A DNA stretch of 34,789 nucleotides from a bacterium (GCA_021815785.1 JAKAZS010000030.1:1-34789), one strand, 5' to 3'. Counted from the first letter of the stretch, positions 1-8,757 are shown. Notes: generated by a model not told the origin, from the sequence alone. A program made the numbers and translations.

Positions 1-3000
1 CCGGTTGATTTGGGTTGGATTGTTGTTGGTTATAAACTGGTTGATTTGGATTAGACTGTTGTTGATCAAAAACCGGTTGATTTGGGTTGGATTGTTGTTG
101 GTTAGTTGACTGAACTGGATTGGATTGGGGAAGGATCGGTTTTAATTCAGTGTTTATTCCTAAATTTACAGCAAATAATTTATCCATGTCATCATCGTTT
201 AAGTTAAACAATCCGGTTGGCGCTGTTGCGGATGTAGTATTCAAGTTGACTTCAGCGATTGATGAATTTAGTGTATTAGTACTAGGTTCTGGCTTGTATT
301 CAGGTAGGTTTACGGGAGGCATTGGCGCAATGGGGTTAGAAATGTTGTTTTGAACTGGAGCAGTAGTAAAACTAGAATTTTCCTTAAACCCTAAATTCTC
401 CGAAAATATTTTATCTATATCATCATCATTTAAATTAAATAGCCCACTTTGTGTTTTATCAGAGGTATTATTAGAGCCAGATTCTGATTTTGGCGAATTT
501 AATTTAGTAATATTTGAACCAGGTCTGTTTTCGAGCTGATTAATGGCTGACATAGGTGGAATTGGATTAGAAAAATTGTTTTGAACTGGAGCAGTAGTAA
601 AACTAGAATTTTCTTTAAGCCCTAAATTTTCCGAAAATATTTTATCCATATCTGAATCACTAATTTGGCCAAGTAAACCTGAAGAAGAGTTGTCGCTTGG
701 ACTTGAAGTAATGGAGTTAGTATTGTGAATCGGTTGATTAGGTTGATTAAAAGGCAACTGATTATTAACCGGCTGGTTATTAGGTATGGCATTGGTCGTT
801 TGAATAGGCTGATTAAAAGGCAACTGATTATTAACCGGCTGGCTATTAGCTATGGGATTAGTCGTTTGAATAGGCTGATTAAACGGTGATTGGTTGTTAA
901 CCGGCTGGTTATTAGATATGGTATTGGTCGTTTGAATAGGCTGATTAAACGGTGATTGGTTGTTAACCGGCTGGCTATTAGCTATGGGATTAGTCGATTG
1001 AATAGGCTGATTAAACGGTGATTGGTTGTTAACCGGCTGGCTATTAGCTATGGGATTAGTCGATTGAATAGGCTGATTAAACGGTGATTGGTTGTTAACC
1101 GGCTGGCTATTAGCTATGGGATTGGCAGTTTGAATTGGCTGATTGAGCTGTGACTGATTATTGCTTTTTTCATTTTCAAAAGGATTCTCTCCTTTCAATG
1201 ATGGGTTCGTTTGTGAAACTCTTTCTGTCGTTTTGTTTATTGCGCCTAAGGCATTTTGGTTTGGGGTAAAGGCCTTCCAATTACCCGTACTTATCTGCTC
1301 TTCGGGAATAATAACGTTTCTTCGGTTCAGTACAGGTTTTTTGGGTGATGAAGATTCAGTAGGTTTATTACTAGTATCAAAAATATCATTGTTGACTCCA
1401 TTCTCTTGGGGAAAATTATTGGCATTATTCCAGGGTTGGTTAAAATCGACTGAAGAATTGTTAGAATTAGTGGCAAAATTCTCTGGATTAAAACCATTAT
1501 TAAATTCTGGACTTGTTGGTATTGCGTTAGCTGGAGTCGTAGGTTGAGGAGCGCCCCAGCCTGATATACCTGGTTGTGAACCAAAAGCTGACGGGCTATT
1601 GGGCTGATTTGGTGGCATTGAATTAGCTGGAGTCGTAGGTTGTGGAGCTCCCCAGGCTGAAACGCCTTGCTGTGAGCCAAAAGCTGATTGGCTGTGGGGC
1701 TGATTTTGTGGCATTGAATTAGCTGGAGTCGTCGGTTGTGGAGCTCCCCAGGCTGAAACGCCTTGCTGTGAGCCAAAAGCTGATTCGTGACTTGCCTGAT
1801 TTGGTGGCGCAGTATTAGCTGGAGTCGTAGGTTGAGGAGCGCCCCAGGCTGAAACGCCTTGCTGTGAGCCAAAAGCCGATTCGTGACTTGCCTGATTTGG
1901 TGGCGCAGTAATAGTTGGAGCGATAGGTTGTGGGACTCCCCAGGCTGAAACGCCTTGCTGTGAACCAAAAGCCGATTCGTGACTTGCCTGATTTGGTGGC
2001 GCAGTATTAGCTGGAGCGATAGGATCTGGTGCCTCCCAGGCAGAGATACCTGGTTGTGCGCTAAAAGCCGATTCGTTACTGGCTGGACTTGGTGGTACTG
2101 TATGAGCTGGAGCGATAGGTTCTGGAGTTCCCCAAACTGCTACATTTTGCGGTGAGCCAAAAGCTGATTCTGGCTGACTTGGTGATACAGCATTAGCTGT
2201 AGCGATAGGAGCTGGTGCCTCCCAGGCAGAGATACCTGGTTGTGCGCTAAAAGCCGATTCATTACTGGCTGGACTTGGTGGTACTGTATTAGCTGGAGCG
2301 ATAGGAGCTGGTGCCTCCCAGGCAGAGATACCTGGTTGTGCGCTAAAAGCCGATTCGTTACTGGTTGGACTTGGTGATACCGCATTAGCTGGAGCGATAG
2401 GAGCTGGTGCCTCCCAGGCAGAGATACCTGGTTGTGCGCTAAAAGCCGATTCGTTACTGGCTGGACTTGGTGGTACTGTATTAGCTGGAGCGATAGGTTC
2501 TGGTGACCCCCAGACGGCCACATCTTGAGAAGGTAAAACTGAGTCATTAATTGGCTGAACGGGTGCTACTGGATTTGATATTGGCGATGAGCTAGTAGCA
2601 GCACCCCAGACAGCTATTGATTGATTGTCAGAAACAGCCTGATTAGGAGTTGGAGATCCCCAAGCTGCTACTGATTGACTGTCAGAAACTTTGTTACTAG
2701 ATTTATTGGTATCGGATTGAGTATTAGCACCCCAAATGTTTTTAATATCATTATTTTGCTGTTTAACATTTGGGTTAGAGACTAGATTTGGGCTTGACCA
2801 GCCTGATTGGTTGTTTGAATGTACAGGTTCTTGGATAACATTACTTTCAAATGAGTTTGTGGCTAACCATTCAGATGATTGAGTTTCCCAACCAGTAGCT
2901 TGGGATGTTGTTTTTTTAGAAACTGCATCTTGTGGAATAGTTTTAGGTTCATTTTGGGGAGAATTCCAGGAAGTTAAAGCATCAGAGTCTATTTGTGCAT

Positions 3001-3841
3001 TTGCTTCTTCATCTTCCCATAATGCTGGTTTATGTGGCATTGGTGCTGTATTACCCCAGCCACCTAGAATAGGCTCAACAATCATTTGATCTTCACTTTG
3101 ACTATTGCCAGTTGATTTAAAGGTTGGTTGGTTAGATGAATTACCCATATCAATTGGATTTGTTGATACATTTTGATTGACGTAGTTTCCGTTATCTAAT
3201 TTAACAGCTTTTTTAGGTTCTTCAATTATGTGATTTTCAGCTTCATGAGCATTTCTTTGATTTTCAGCTACTTTTAAACGGATAAGCTCAGCAGCTGTTA
3301 AAGGTCTTTCTTCTTGAGTTAAAGCATTACCAGTATTAATTTTTAATTTTTGACCCAATGATTTTGTCGTTGATTGAGATTCTCTACTTTCAACAACTAA
3401 ATCGGAAACGGCTTTGCCTAGTGAACGTAATCTACTTGTTTGAGCTAAATGTTCTTCTTCAATTTCTTGAGTCTTTTCCTTGGAGTTTTTCGGTTTAGTT
3501 AAAATTTGTTCATGTGACTCTTGTGAATGATTAGTAAGTTTTTTAGATTCGGGGGCTTTTTTGAATTTTGCGATAATCGATTCGATAAGAATAACTAAAT
3601 TACTCTTTGGTTTTGGTAAATCCTGAATTATTTTTTTACAAATAGCTTCAGGACTTTGCGGTAAAATTGACTTAGGTAGGTTTAAATCGTTTGTGCCTAT
3701 TATAACTTGTTGAATTTGGTGGTTAAATTTACCACATGAATCACATGAATCAAGATGTTTTAACAATGCATTTTCATCTTGTTTAGTTAAATCAGTATCG
3801 AAATTTTTTTGAATAAGATAGCGAAATCTGGTGCAATTCAT
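1..3841 (-). CDS. Putative zinc-finger anti-sigma protein with giant repeat region (partial, C-terminus beyond window)
   Basis: The reading frame opens at the ATG at 3841-3839 and stays open to the left edge, giving 1,280 visible codons. I checked the frame at several anchors across the gene. Residues 1-40 contain Cys3, His29, Cys33 and Cys36, a C-x25-H-x3-C-x2-C pattern. This is the layout of the ZAS zinc-binding anti-sigma domain (RsrA/ChrR type). Residues ~40-95 are helical and charged. The rest is hydrophilic, rich in Q, N, P, S and A, and made of tandem repeats of 32, 22, 77 and 12 residues. There is no transmembrane segment in the visible part, unlike most membrane anti-sigmas. The gene lies 154 bp behind an ECF-type sigma gene on the same strand, the usual position of a cognate anti-sigma factor. 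AAGGA lies about 15 nt before the start. The anti-sigma role is inferred from the motif plus context, and the function of the repeats is unknown. Confidence 0.8.
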   Translation of the reverse strand, partial: MNCTRFRYLIQKNFDTDLTKQDENALLKHLDSCDSCGKFNHQIQQVIIGTNDLNLPKSILPQSPEAICKKIIQDLPKPKSNLVILIESIIAKFKKAPESKKLTNHSQESHEQILTKPKNSKEKTQEIEEEHLAQTSRLRSLGKAVSDLVVESRESQSTTKSLGQKLKINTGNALTQEERPLTAAELIRLKVAENQRNAHEAENHIIEEPKKAVKLDNGNYVNQNVSTNPIDMGNSSNQPTFKSTGNSQSEDQMIVEPILGGWGNTAPMPHKPALWEDEEANAQIDSDALTSWNSPQNEPKTIPQDAVSKKTTSQATGWETQSSEWLATNSFESNVIQEPVHSNNQSGWSSPNLVSNPNVKQQNNDIKNIWGANTQSDTNKSSNKVSDSQSVAAWGSPTPNQAVSDNQSIAVWGAATSSSPISNPVAPVQPINDSVLPSQDVAVWGSPEPIAPANTVPPSPASNESAFSAQPGISAWEAPAPIAPANAVSPSPTSNESAFSAQPGISAWEAPAPIAPANTVPPSPASNESAFSAQPGISAWEAPAPIATANAVSPSQPESAFGSPQNVAVWGTPEPIAPAHTVPPSPASNESAFSAQPGISAWEAPDPIAPANTAPPNQASHESAFGSQQGVSAWGVPQPIAPTITAPPNQASHESAFGSQQGVSAWGAPQPTTPANTAPPNQASHESAFGSQQGVSAWGAPQPTTPANSMPQNQPHSQSAFGSQQGVSAWGAPQPTTPANSMPPNQPNSPSAFGSQPGISGWGAPQPTTPANAIPTSPEFNNGFNPENFATNSNNSSVDFNQPWNNANNFPQENGVNNDIFDTSNKPTESSSPKKPVLNRRNVIIPEEQISTGNWKAFTPNQNALGAINKTTERVSQTNPSLKGENPFENEKSNNQSQLNQPIQTANPIANSQPVNNQSPFNQPIQSTNPIANSQPVNNQSPFNQPIQSTNPIANSQPVNNQSPFNQPIQTTNTISNNQPVNNQSPFNQPIQTTNPIANSQPVNNQLPFNQPIQTTNAIPNNQPVNNQLPFNQPNQPIHNTNSITSSPSDNSSSGLLGQISDSDMDKIFSENLGLKENSSFTTAPVQNNFSNPIPPMSAINQLENRPGSNITKLNSPKSESGSNNTSDKTQSGLFNLNDDDIDKIFSENLGFKENSSFTTAPVQNNISNPIAPMPPVNLPEYKPEPSTNTLNSSIAEVNLNTTSATAPTGLFNLNDDDMDKLFAVNLGINTELKPILPQSNPVQSTNQQQSNPNQPVFDQQQSNPNQPVYNQQQSNPNQP
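3..110 (-). repeat. 36-bp (12-aa) tandem repeat, at least 3 copies
   Basis: Copies begin at about 3, 39 and 75 with a period of 36 bp. They encode a Gln/Asn/Pro-rich 12-mer of the type QQQSNPNQPVYN. The array is cut by the window edge, so the copy number is unknown. It lies inside the putative anti-sigma gene. Confidence 0.85.
130..690 (-). repeat. 231-bp (77-aa) repeat, 3 copies
   Basis: The same block recurs with anchor sequence at 159, 390 and 621, an exact 231-bp spacing. Each copy encodes an acidic helix-like motif of the form GLFNLNDDDMDKIFSENLG, followed in two copies by KENSSFTTAPVQNN and then by a less conserved linker. The acidic block is the only part of the repeat region that looks like a folded or binding element. 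Confidence 0.85.
730..1165 (-). repeat. 66-bp (22-aa) tandem repeat, about 6-7 copies
   Basis: Copies are spaced exactly 66 bp apart where measured (961, 1027, 1093) and encode NQSPFNQPIQTTNPIANSQP plus two residues. Neighbouring copies are nearly identical at DNA level, which implies recent expansion or homogenisation. Confidence 0.9.
1545..2560 (-). repeat. 96-bp (32-aa) tandem repeat, about 11 copies
   Basis: The period is 96 bp, for example anchors at 1656, 1752, 1848 and 1944 in one subfamily and 2227, 2323 and 2419 in another. Each unit has one conserved Trp in a WGAP or WEAP context, a run of Pro/Ala/Thr, and an ESAFGSQ or ESAFSAQ block. Two sequence subfamilies occupy separate parts of the array. 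Looser WG units continue to about 2800. Confidence 0.9.
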
Positions 3842-3995
3842 TTTAAGATTTTTTTTTCCTTATCTATTTATATTAAGTTTATATTTTTTTTATACCCAAT
3901 TATTTATCTCGTAAATGACTTTCTAAACTTATATTAACTTCTTGAAAATTAATTAGCTAAATGTTCAGTCAAGACTTTAAAATCACCTCATAAAT
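3842..3995 (-). other. Intergenic gap between sigma and anti-sigma genes
   Basis: This is a 154-bp AT-rich gap with no supported gene. It is larger than usual for a tightly coupled sigma/anti-sigma pair. I see no convincing second promoter or terminator, so co-transcription is plausible but unproven. Confidence 0.4.
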
Positions 3996-4619
3996 TTAGC
4001 CTTTGCCCAGGCATTTTACTATTTGAATTCTTGATCTAAATAATAGTGTAGTAACCTTTTCTAATGAATAGTTTAAAATGCTGGCTATATCATTATATTT
4101 TAAGTCAAGTTTGTGTCTTAATAAATATACTTTTTGCTGTTCTTCAGTTAAAGTTGCCAGGCATTTCTTCATACGAGTTGGACCAAGCACAATTGTAGTT
4201 TCCCAGTCAAATGGGCTTATATCATCATTAAAAGAATCCATATTTTCGTCGTCTTCTAAAATTTCACCAGAATTTTCCTCATGGTAACTTGAACATACTA
4301 AAACGATAAAACTTGACAACCATTCCCAGGCTGAGTAATTGACCTCTTTTAAATTGATTTTATTTAAATTGTCAAAAGCTTGCTGAAATATTTGTATTGT
4401 TAAAATTTCGGCAATATCAGAGGATGTTGTAGCTATATACGTTATTGCATATACACTTTCAAGATAAGACCAGATAAAATCTCCGGTTTTTTGTTTATTC
4501 CCGGATTTCAAATCTTTAAACAATGACAAGTCATTATTTTGATTATTTTTATTTGGCTTAGCTTTAGTAGGAAGTAGACTCATTTGATTATTTAAGTTAA
4601 GATTACCTAGACTAATCAT
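3996..4619 (-). CDS. ECF-like RNA polymerase sigma factor
   Basis: This 207-residue protein has a clear sigma region 4 at residues ~150-205: TEEQQKVYLLRHKLDLKYND, then a helix-turn-helix ending RSRIQIVKCLGKG. That is the standard helix-turn-helix for -35 recognition. Residues ~30-115 sit where region 2 should be (DFIWSYLESVYAITY and the following helix, and an AWEWLSS segment) but are very divergent. Residues 1-35 are a polar Asn/Lys-rich extension. The start is the ATG at 4619, and a second Met at residue 13 is an alternative. The AAGGG before the first ATG is only one or two bases away, closer than usual. A zinc-finger anti-sigma candidate follows, and an 11-bp perfect inverted repeat lies just upstream. 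Target genes are unknown. Confidence 0.8.
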   Translation of the reverse strand: MISLGNLNLNNQMSLLPTKAKPNKNNQNNDLSLFKDLKSGNKQKTGDFIWSYLESVYAITYIATTSSDIAEILTIQIFQQAFDNLNKINLKEVNYSAWEWLSSFIVLVCSSYHEENSGEILEDDENMDSFNDDISPFDWETTIVLGPTRMKKCLATLTEEQQKVYLLRHKLDLKYNDIASILNYSLEKVTTLLFRSRIQIVKCLGKG

Positions 4620-4627
4620 ACCCTTTT

Positions 4628-4663
4628 AGATATTTACTTAAACGATACTTTTAGTAAATATCT
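4628..4663. promoter_or_regulatory. Perfect 11-bp inverted repeat upstream of the ECF sigma gene
   Basis: AGATATTTACT at 4628-4638 is the exact reverse complement of AGTAAATATCT at 4653-4663, with a 14-nt spacer. The inner arm ends 8 bases before the sigma ATG, so it lies in the leader or promoter. It could be an operator for a dimeric regulator or an RNA hairpin covering the ribosome-binding region. There is no U-tract, so it is not a typical terminator. Confidence 0.6.
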
Positions 4664-4779
4664 ACATATTTTGACTAAATGTGAATTTATTTATTAATAT
4701 GCTAAATTAAGTCAGGTATTTTTTAGTTAAATTATATGATTAGGATTTCTGTTTATAGTTTATTATATATTATTATCCA

Positions 4780-5520
4780 TTGTATTTAATCCGTAAACAA
4801 ATAATTAGAAGAAAATCTGGTATTAGCTTGAATATTTTAAATATAGAATTAAAAGATGTTGACAAACAGACCTTAGGTCAGATTGTTGCTCGACCTCGAT
4901 TGGTATCACCCCAAGATATAGATGAGGCGGTATTTAATACAGAATTTGAATTTATTGATTGTGATAATGTTATCGAAAATTTTATAAAATGGATTATGAT
5001 CGATTTTTTTAAACTAGCTCATCAGACTGGTCTTTACAATCGACAGCTTGAATTATGGAAGTCAATTAGTCATATAAAGTCCGGTGAATTAAAACAATTA
5101 TCTCAGGGTTTTTTTAAAAAAAGTTATTTGCCGTTTTATGATATATTTTTAAATGATAGTAATAATAACTGCTTAATTTTGTTTACATATATTGCTCAGT
5201 TTAACCCATTGGATTTTAATAATAATATTTATAAACAAATTGTCTCCAGTTTTTTAAATCGAGTTCAGCATATTAAAGATAAAAATAATTCTTTAAAAGG
5301 CTGTTTTTGTCTTTTCCCTAATGATATTGATAATTTATTGACCGATATTTTTATTAATATAATCAAAAAAAATGATCCCCTATTGGATTATGAAGCCAGA
5401 TTGCCTCAGCCAATAGATGTACCCTTAAATATTGTTTCATTTTTAAATGAGACAAATTCATATAAACTTATTTATCCAGAGCTTTATTTAAAACGTAATC
5501 TTTTGACAAAAAATGTTTAA
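4780..5520 (+). CDS. Hypothetical protein
   Basis: I do not recognise this protein. It is about 246 residues, soluble-looking, Asn/Ile/Leu/Phe-rich, with no signal peptide, membrane segment or catalytic motif that I can identify. The frame opens with TTG at 4780 and has no good ribosome-binding site. A TTG near 4829 is another possible start, so the first ~17 residues are uncertain. Residues ~33-50 (LGQIVARPRLVSPQDIDEAV) are the most structured-looking stretch. It is divergent from the ECF sigma gene and convergent with the carboxylase gene, ending 7 bp from that gene's stop. It might belong to the sigma/anti-sigma locus, but only position suggests this. Confidence 0.65.
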   Translation: MYLIRKQIIRRKSGISLNILNIELKDVDKQTLGQIVARPRLVSPQDIDEAVFNTEFEFIDCDNVIENFIKWIMIDFFKLAHQTGLYNRQLELWKSISHIKSGELKQLSQGFFKKSYLPFYDIFLNDSNNNCLILFTYIAQFNPLDFNNNIYKQIVSSFLNRVQHIKDKNNSLKGCFCLFPNDIDNLLTDIFINIIKKNDPLLDYEARLPQPIDVPLNIVSFLNETNSYKLIYPELYLKRNLLTKNV

Positions 5521-5527
5521 ATTATTT

Positions 5528-7075
5528 TTATAGTGGTATGTTACCATGTTTACGATTAGGTAAAGGTATTCTTTTATTTTGATTGATTTTTAATAGGTTA
5601 ATTAATAGGTTTCGGGTGGAAGAAGGTAGAATAACAGTATCAACAAACCCTTGTTCAGCTGCTACATATGGGTTGCTAAAACAATTTTGATAATTTTCAA
5701 TTAATTCGTCTTTTAGTATCGCTGGATCTTTACAGTTAGATAATTCTTTGCGATAAAGTATATTAACGGCACCACTAGCTCCCATCACGGCAATTTCTGC
5801 GTTCGGCCAAGCAATATTAAAATCAGCACCAACATTTTTTGACCCCATAACATCAAAGGCTCCACCATATGCTTTACGGGTAATAACGGTTAATTTGGCT
5901 ACGCTGGCTTCACAGTATGCGTATAATAATTTAGCGCCATGTCTAATTATGCCATTTTTTTCCTGGTTAGTACCTGGAAGATAACCTGGTACATCAACAA
6001 AAGTAAGAATCGGAATATTAAAAGCGTCACAAAATCGGATAAAACGGGCTCCTTTTACTGATGCATTAATATCAAGTACACCGGCTAGATAATTAGGTTG
6101 ATTGGCTACAATGCCAACAGTATTGCCACCAATGCGGGCAAAAGCGGTAATAATATTGGGGGCAAAAAATCCACTAATTTCAAATAATTCTTCAAAGTCA
6201 ACTATAGCCTTAATTACTTCAATCATGTTGTAACTTTTACTAGGATCATTTGGTATCATTTCATCAAGCAGATTGCTTGATTCTGGTATTGCTTCATCGC
6301 CAACTTCAATAAAAGGTGGTAATTCAAGATTGTTGCTAGGTAGGTAACTTAGCAAAGTTTGACAAAGGTTAAAGGCTTCTTCGTCGCTGTTGGCAATTAA
6401 ATGAGCAACACCACTATCCTGGTTATGCATTAAGGCTCCACCTAATTCTTCAAAACTGACAGTTTCACCGGTAACTGATTTGACAACATCAGGGCCAGTT
6501 ATAAACATATAACTTTGTTTATTTACCATAATGACAAAATCAGTAAGTGCTGGTGAATAAACAGCGCCGCCAGCGCAAGGACCTAAAATTAAGGATATTT
6601 GGGGCACAACTCCTGAAAGTTTGACATTTTTGTAAAAGATATCGGCATAGCCAGCTAGCGAACTTACCCCTTCCTGAATTCTGGCTCCACTACTTTCATT
6701 AAGCCCAATTAAAGGGCAGCCATTTTGATTGGCTAATTCCATAACTTTACACACTTTTTTGGCAAAAGCTGTACCCAGAGCGCCACCTAAAAAAACGGCA
6801 TCATGCGAAAATAAATAGATATCGCGTTCATTTATTTTGGCGAAACCAGTTATTACGCCATCACCATAAATAATTTTTTGATTCATGTCAAAATTTTGAC
6901 ATTGATGAATAATGTTTTGGTCAATTTCGGCAAAAGAATCATTATCAACCAAGTCAAGAATACGGGTGTATGCATGATTTAAATTTTTAGCTTGGCGTTT
7001 TTTGATTAAGTCATCACGTTCTTGTTTAAGGATTTGATTACGTTTATTATATAAATGTTGAGGATTTTTTGGCAT
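5528..7075 (-). CDS. pccB: Acyl-CoA (propionyl-CoA) carboxylase carboxyltransferase beta subunit
   Basis: This 515-residue protein has normal length for the family, which transfers CO2 from carboxybiotin to propionyl-CoA or a related acyl-CoA. Two crotonase-like carboxyltransferase halves are visible. In the N-terminal half are SSGARIQEG (128-136), GPCAGGAVYSPAL (165-177) and FITGP (191-195). In the C-terminal half are FVDVPGYLPGTNQE, RKAYGGAFDVMGSK and MGASGAVNILYR. The two oxyanion-hole glycine-rich loops are intact. No biotin carboxylase or biotin carrier gene lies in the window, so its partners must be elsewhere. It could also be the alpha subunit of a decarboxylase of the MmdA type, which is very similar. 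It lies 52 bp behind mgtE on the same strand. Confidence 0.9.
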   Translation of the reverse strand: MPKNPQHLYNKRNQILKQERDDLIKKRQAKNLNHAYTRILDLVDNDSFAEIDQNIIHQCQNFDMNQKIIYGDGVITGFAKINERDIYLFSHDAVFLGGALGTAFAKKVCKVMELANQNGCPLIGLNESSGARIQEGVSSLAGYADIFYKNVKLSGVVPQISLILGPCAGGAVYSPALTDFVIMVNKQSYMFITGPDVVKSVTGETVSFEELGGALMHNQDSGVAHLIANSDEEAFNLCQTLLSYLPSNNLELPPFIEVGDEAIPESSNLLDEMIPNDPSKSYNMIEVIKAIVDFEELFEISGFFAPNIITAFARIGGNTVGIVANQPNYLAGVLDINASVKGARFIRFCDAFNIPILTFVDVPGYLPGTNQEKNGIIRHGAKLLYAYCEASVAKLTVITRKAYGGAFDVMGSKNVGADFNIAWPNAEIAVMGASGAVNILYRKELSNCKDPAILKDELIENYQNCFSNPYVAAEQGFVDTVILPSSTRNLLINLLKINQNKRIPLPNRKHGNIPL

Positions 7076-7127
7076 AATTTTTATTTAAAACTTCAATTAT
7101 CTGATTAATGTCTAACAATTTAATAGT

Positions 7128-8513
7128 TTAAGCTATACAATGAATAAAAGTGTGAACAATTGTTAGATAAATTGTCATCGTGCACACGTCTAAAAGACTG
7201 GTAATAAATGGGCCGCTAGCGTGAGCTGGATCAATACCTAGTTTGCCAAAGATTAAGGGCATGACTGTACCAATAAAAACACCAACCGTCATGGTTAAAA
7301 ATAGACTGGATCCAACAATAAGACCTAAATTGTTATAGCCATTATGAAAACTATAACTAACGATACTGGCAAATATGCCACAACATATACCTAGTAACAT
7401 GCCTACTCTCAGTTCGTGAAAAATATTTTTTAAAGCAGCTTTACTACTTAATTCGTTAACGTTTACCCCGCGAATGACAATGCAAGTACTTTGAGTTGCT
7501 ACTGATCCGGTTACACCGGATAAAAGGGGCATAAAAGATGCTGCAACAACAGTCTGTTGAATAACTGAATCAAAATGATTAATAATACTTGCAGACCCTG
7601 TTTCAATTACAGCAGTTATTAACAACCAAGGCAATCTTGCTTTAAAGGCTTTACGAACACTTAATTTTAAAGCTTTGTCTGTTTCACCTTTGGCTTGAGA
7701 AATACCTTGAGACTGAAACAAATCTTCGGTAGCTTCTTCTTGAAGTACATCAAATGCATCATCAGCTGTAATAATTCCCCGTAAACAACCATTTTCATCA
7801 ACTACAGGCAAGGTTAAAAAGTCATAACGACTCATAATCTGGGCTGCTTCTTCTTGATCTACGCTGGTTAAAACGCTTACAACTTCTTTATCCATGATAT
7901 TAGCAATAATACTACTTTCATCAGCCATAAATAATTCTTTGACCGTTATCCAGCCAACTAGTTTGTTACTAGAGTCAATAACATAGATATCATAAATTTC
8001 ATCTTCAAGCTTACGGTAAGACTGTTTAAGATAAGTTAAGGCAGATCCTACGGTCATCATTTGATCTAGGGCAAAGAATGAAGTTGACATAATGCCGCCA
8101 GCGGTATGTTTATCAAAATTTAAAAGTTCTTCTATATTTTCTTTGATGTGCAAATCACTAATTTGATTTATTATTTCCGTTACCTGTTTGCTTGGCAAGG
8201 AATTTAAGAGGTCAACAGCATCATCAGGAGACATTTTACTTACAATGGGAATAAGGAAAATATTATTTAAATTAGCTAAAATTTCCGATTGAATATTACT
8301 ATCCAGCTCGGATAGAACGGTACCAGCGTTGGCAATGTCCAATAGGCGAAAACAGGCATTACGGTCATCAGGTTTCATATCTGCTAAACATTGAGCAATA
8401 TCATAAGCCTGTTCTTCATTTAAAACAGCCCTAAGCTCAGTCCGGTTACCAGACTTTAACATGTCTAATAATAATTCGATGTTGACGATTTGCTTTAACA
8501 TTATATTAGCCAT
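7128..8513 (-). CDS. mgtE: Magnesium transporter MgtE
   Basis: This 461-residue protein has the full MgtE architecture: a helical MgtE_N domain (~25-135), the TAGGIMST linker (138-145), two CBS domains (~145-260) and a membrane domain with about five helices (~290-461). Family motifs in the membrane part include PLLSGVTGSVATQ and LGIDPAHASGPFITSLLDV. The Asp of the latter lies in the ion-pathway motif. The protein imports Mg2+ through the inner membrane, and cytosolic Mg2+ binding to the N and CBS domains closes the pore. The ATG at 8513 has an AAGAAGAA purine run just upstream. The Met at residue 5 is an alternative start. Confidence 0.95.
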   Translation of the reverse strand: MANIMLKQIVNIELLLDMLKSGNRTELRAVLNEEQAYDIAQCLADMKPDDRNACFRLLDIANAGTVLSELDSNIQSEILANLNNIFLIPIVSKMSPDDAVDLLNSLPSKQVTEIINQISDLHIKENIEELLNFDKHTAGGIMSTSFFALDQMMTVGSALTYLKQSYRKLEDEIYDIYVIDSSNKLVGWITVKELFMADESSIIANIMDKEVVSVLTSVDQEEAAQIMSRYDFLTLPVVDENGCLRGIITADDAFDVLQEEATEDLFQSQGISQAKGETDKALKLSVRKAFKARLPWLLITAVIETGSASIINHFDSVIQQTVVAASFMPLLSGVTGSVATQSTCIVIRGVNVNELSSKAALKNIFHELRVGMLLGICCGIFASIVSYSFHNGYNNLGLIVGSSLFLTMTVGVFIGTVMPLIFGKLGIDPAHASGPFITSLLDVCTMTIYLTIVHTFIHCIA

Positions 8514-8757
8514 AAATTCTTCTTTCTTATAATACTTAATTTCAATGTTAAAGAGATATTTTCTTGATAACCAACTTTACAAAAAAGTATATATAAAGCC
8601 TTTTCAATCAATAATAATGATGTCTAATATCTAAACCACAGCCAGAAAAAGGTTTAAGCTTTTTAAAAGGTATTTTAGGCGTTGGTCCAAGTCGCCCACC
8701 CGTTTATTAATCCAGTTAGGCTGGCGTAATTTGCGAAAGGCTTTATCTTATATTGCG
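8514..8757. other. rpoD-mgtE gap holding a partial duplicate of the rpoD 3' end
   Basis: This 244-bp gap contains the decayed duplicate at 8679-8746 (see the repeat entry). A weak minus-strand hairpin lies near 8653-8670, AAAAAG pairing with CTTTTT across a 7-nt loop, and may be a poor terminator. I see nothing else. Confidence 0.5.
8679..8746 (-). repeat. Direct duplicate (68 bp) of the sigma factor gene's 3' terminus
   Basis: 8679-8746 aligns without gaps to 8755-8822, an offset of 76 bp, with 5 mismatches in 68. All mismatches lie in the first 24 bp. The remaining 44 bp are identical. The in-gene copy encodes the last residues of the sigma factor, ending NKLAGYLD-stop. The downstream copy read in the same sense gives NKRVGDLDQR, with the stop replaced by a Gln codon. 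Confidence 0.9.

Noticed and set aside
1327-2547. Open minus-strand frames of 213 and 135 residues inside the first gene
   Set aside because: They are alternate frames of the 96-bp tandem repeats. The frame opened by the zinc-finger ATG covers the whole region without a stop and gives coherent repeats.
730-2560. CRISPR-like regular repeats
   Set aside because: The repeats are contiguous with no variable spacers, they keep a multiple-of-three period, and they encode a coherent protein repeat.
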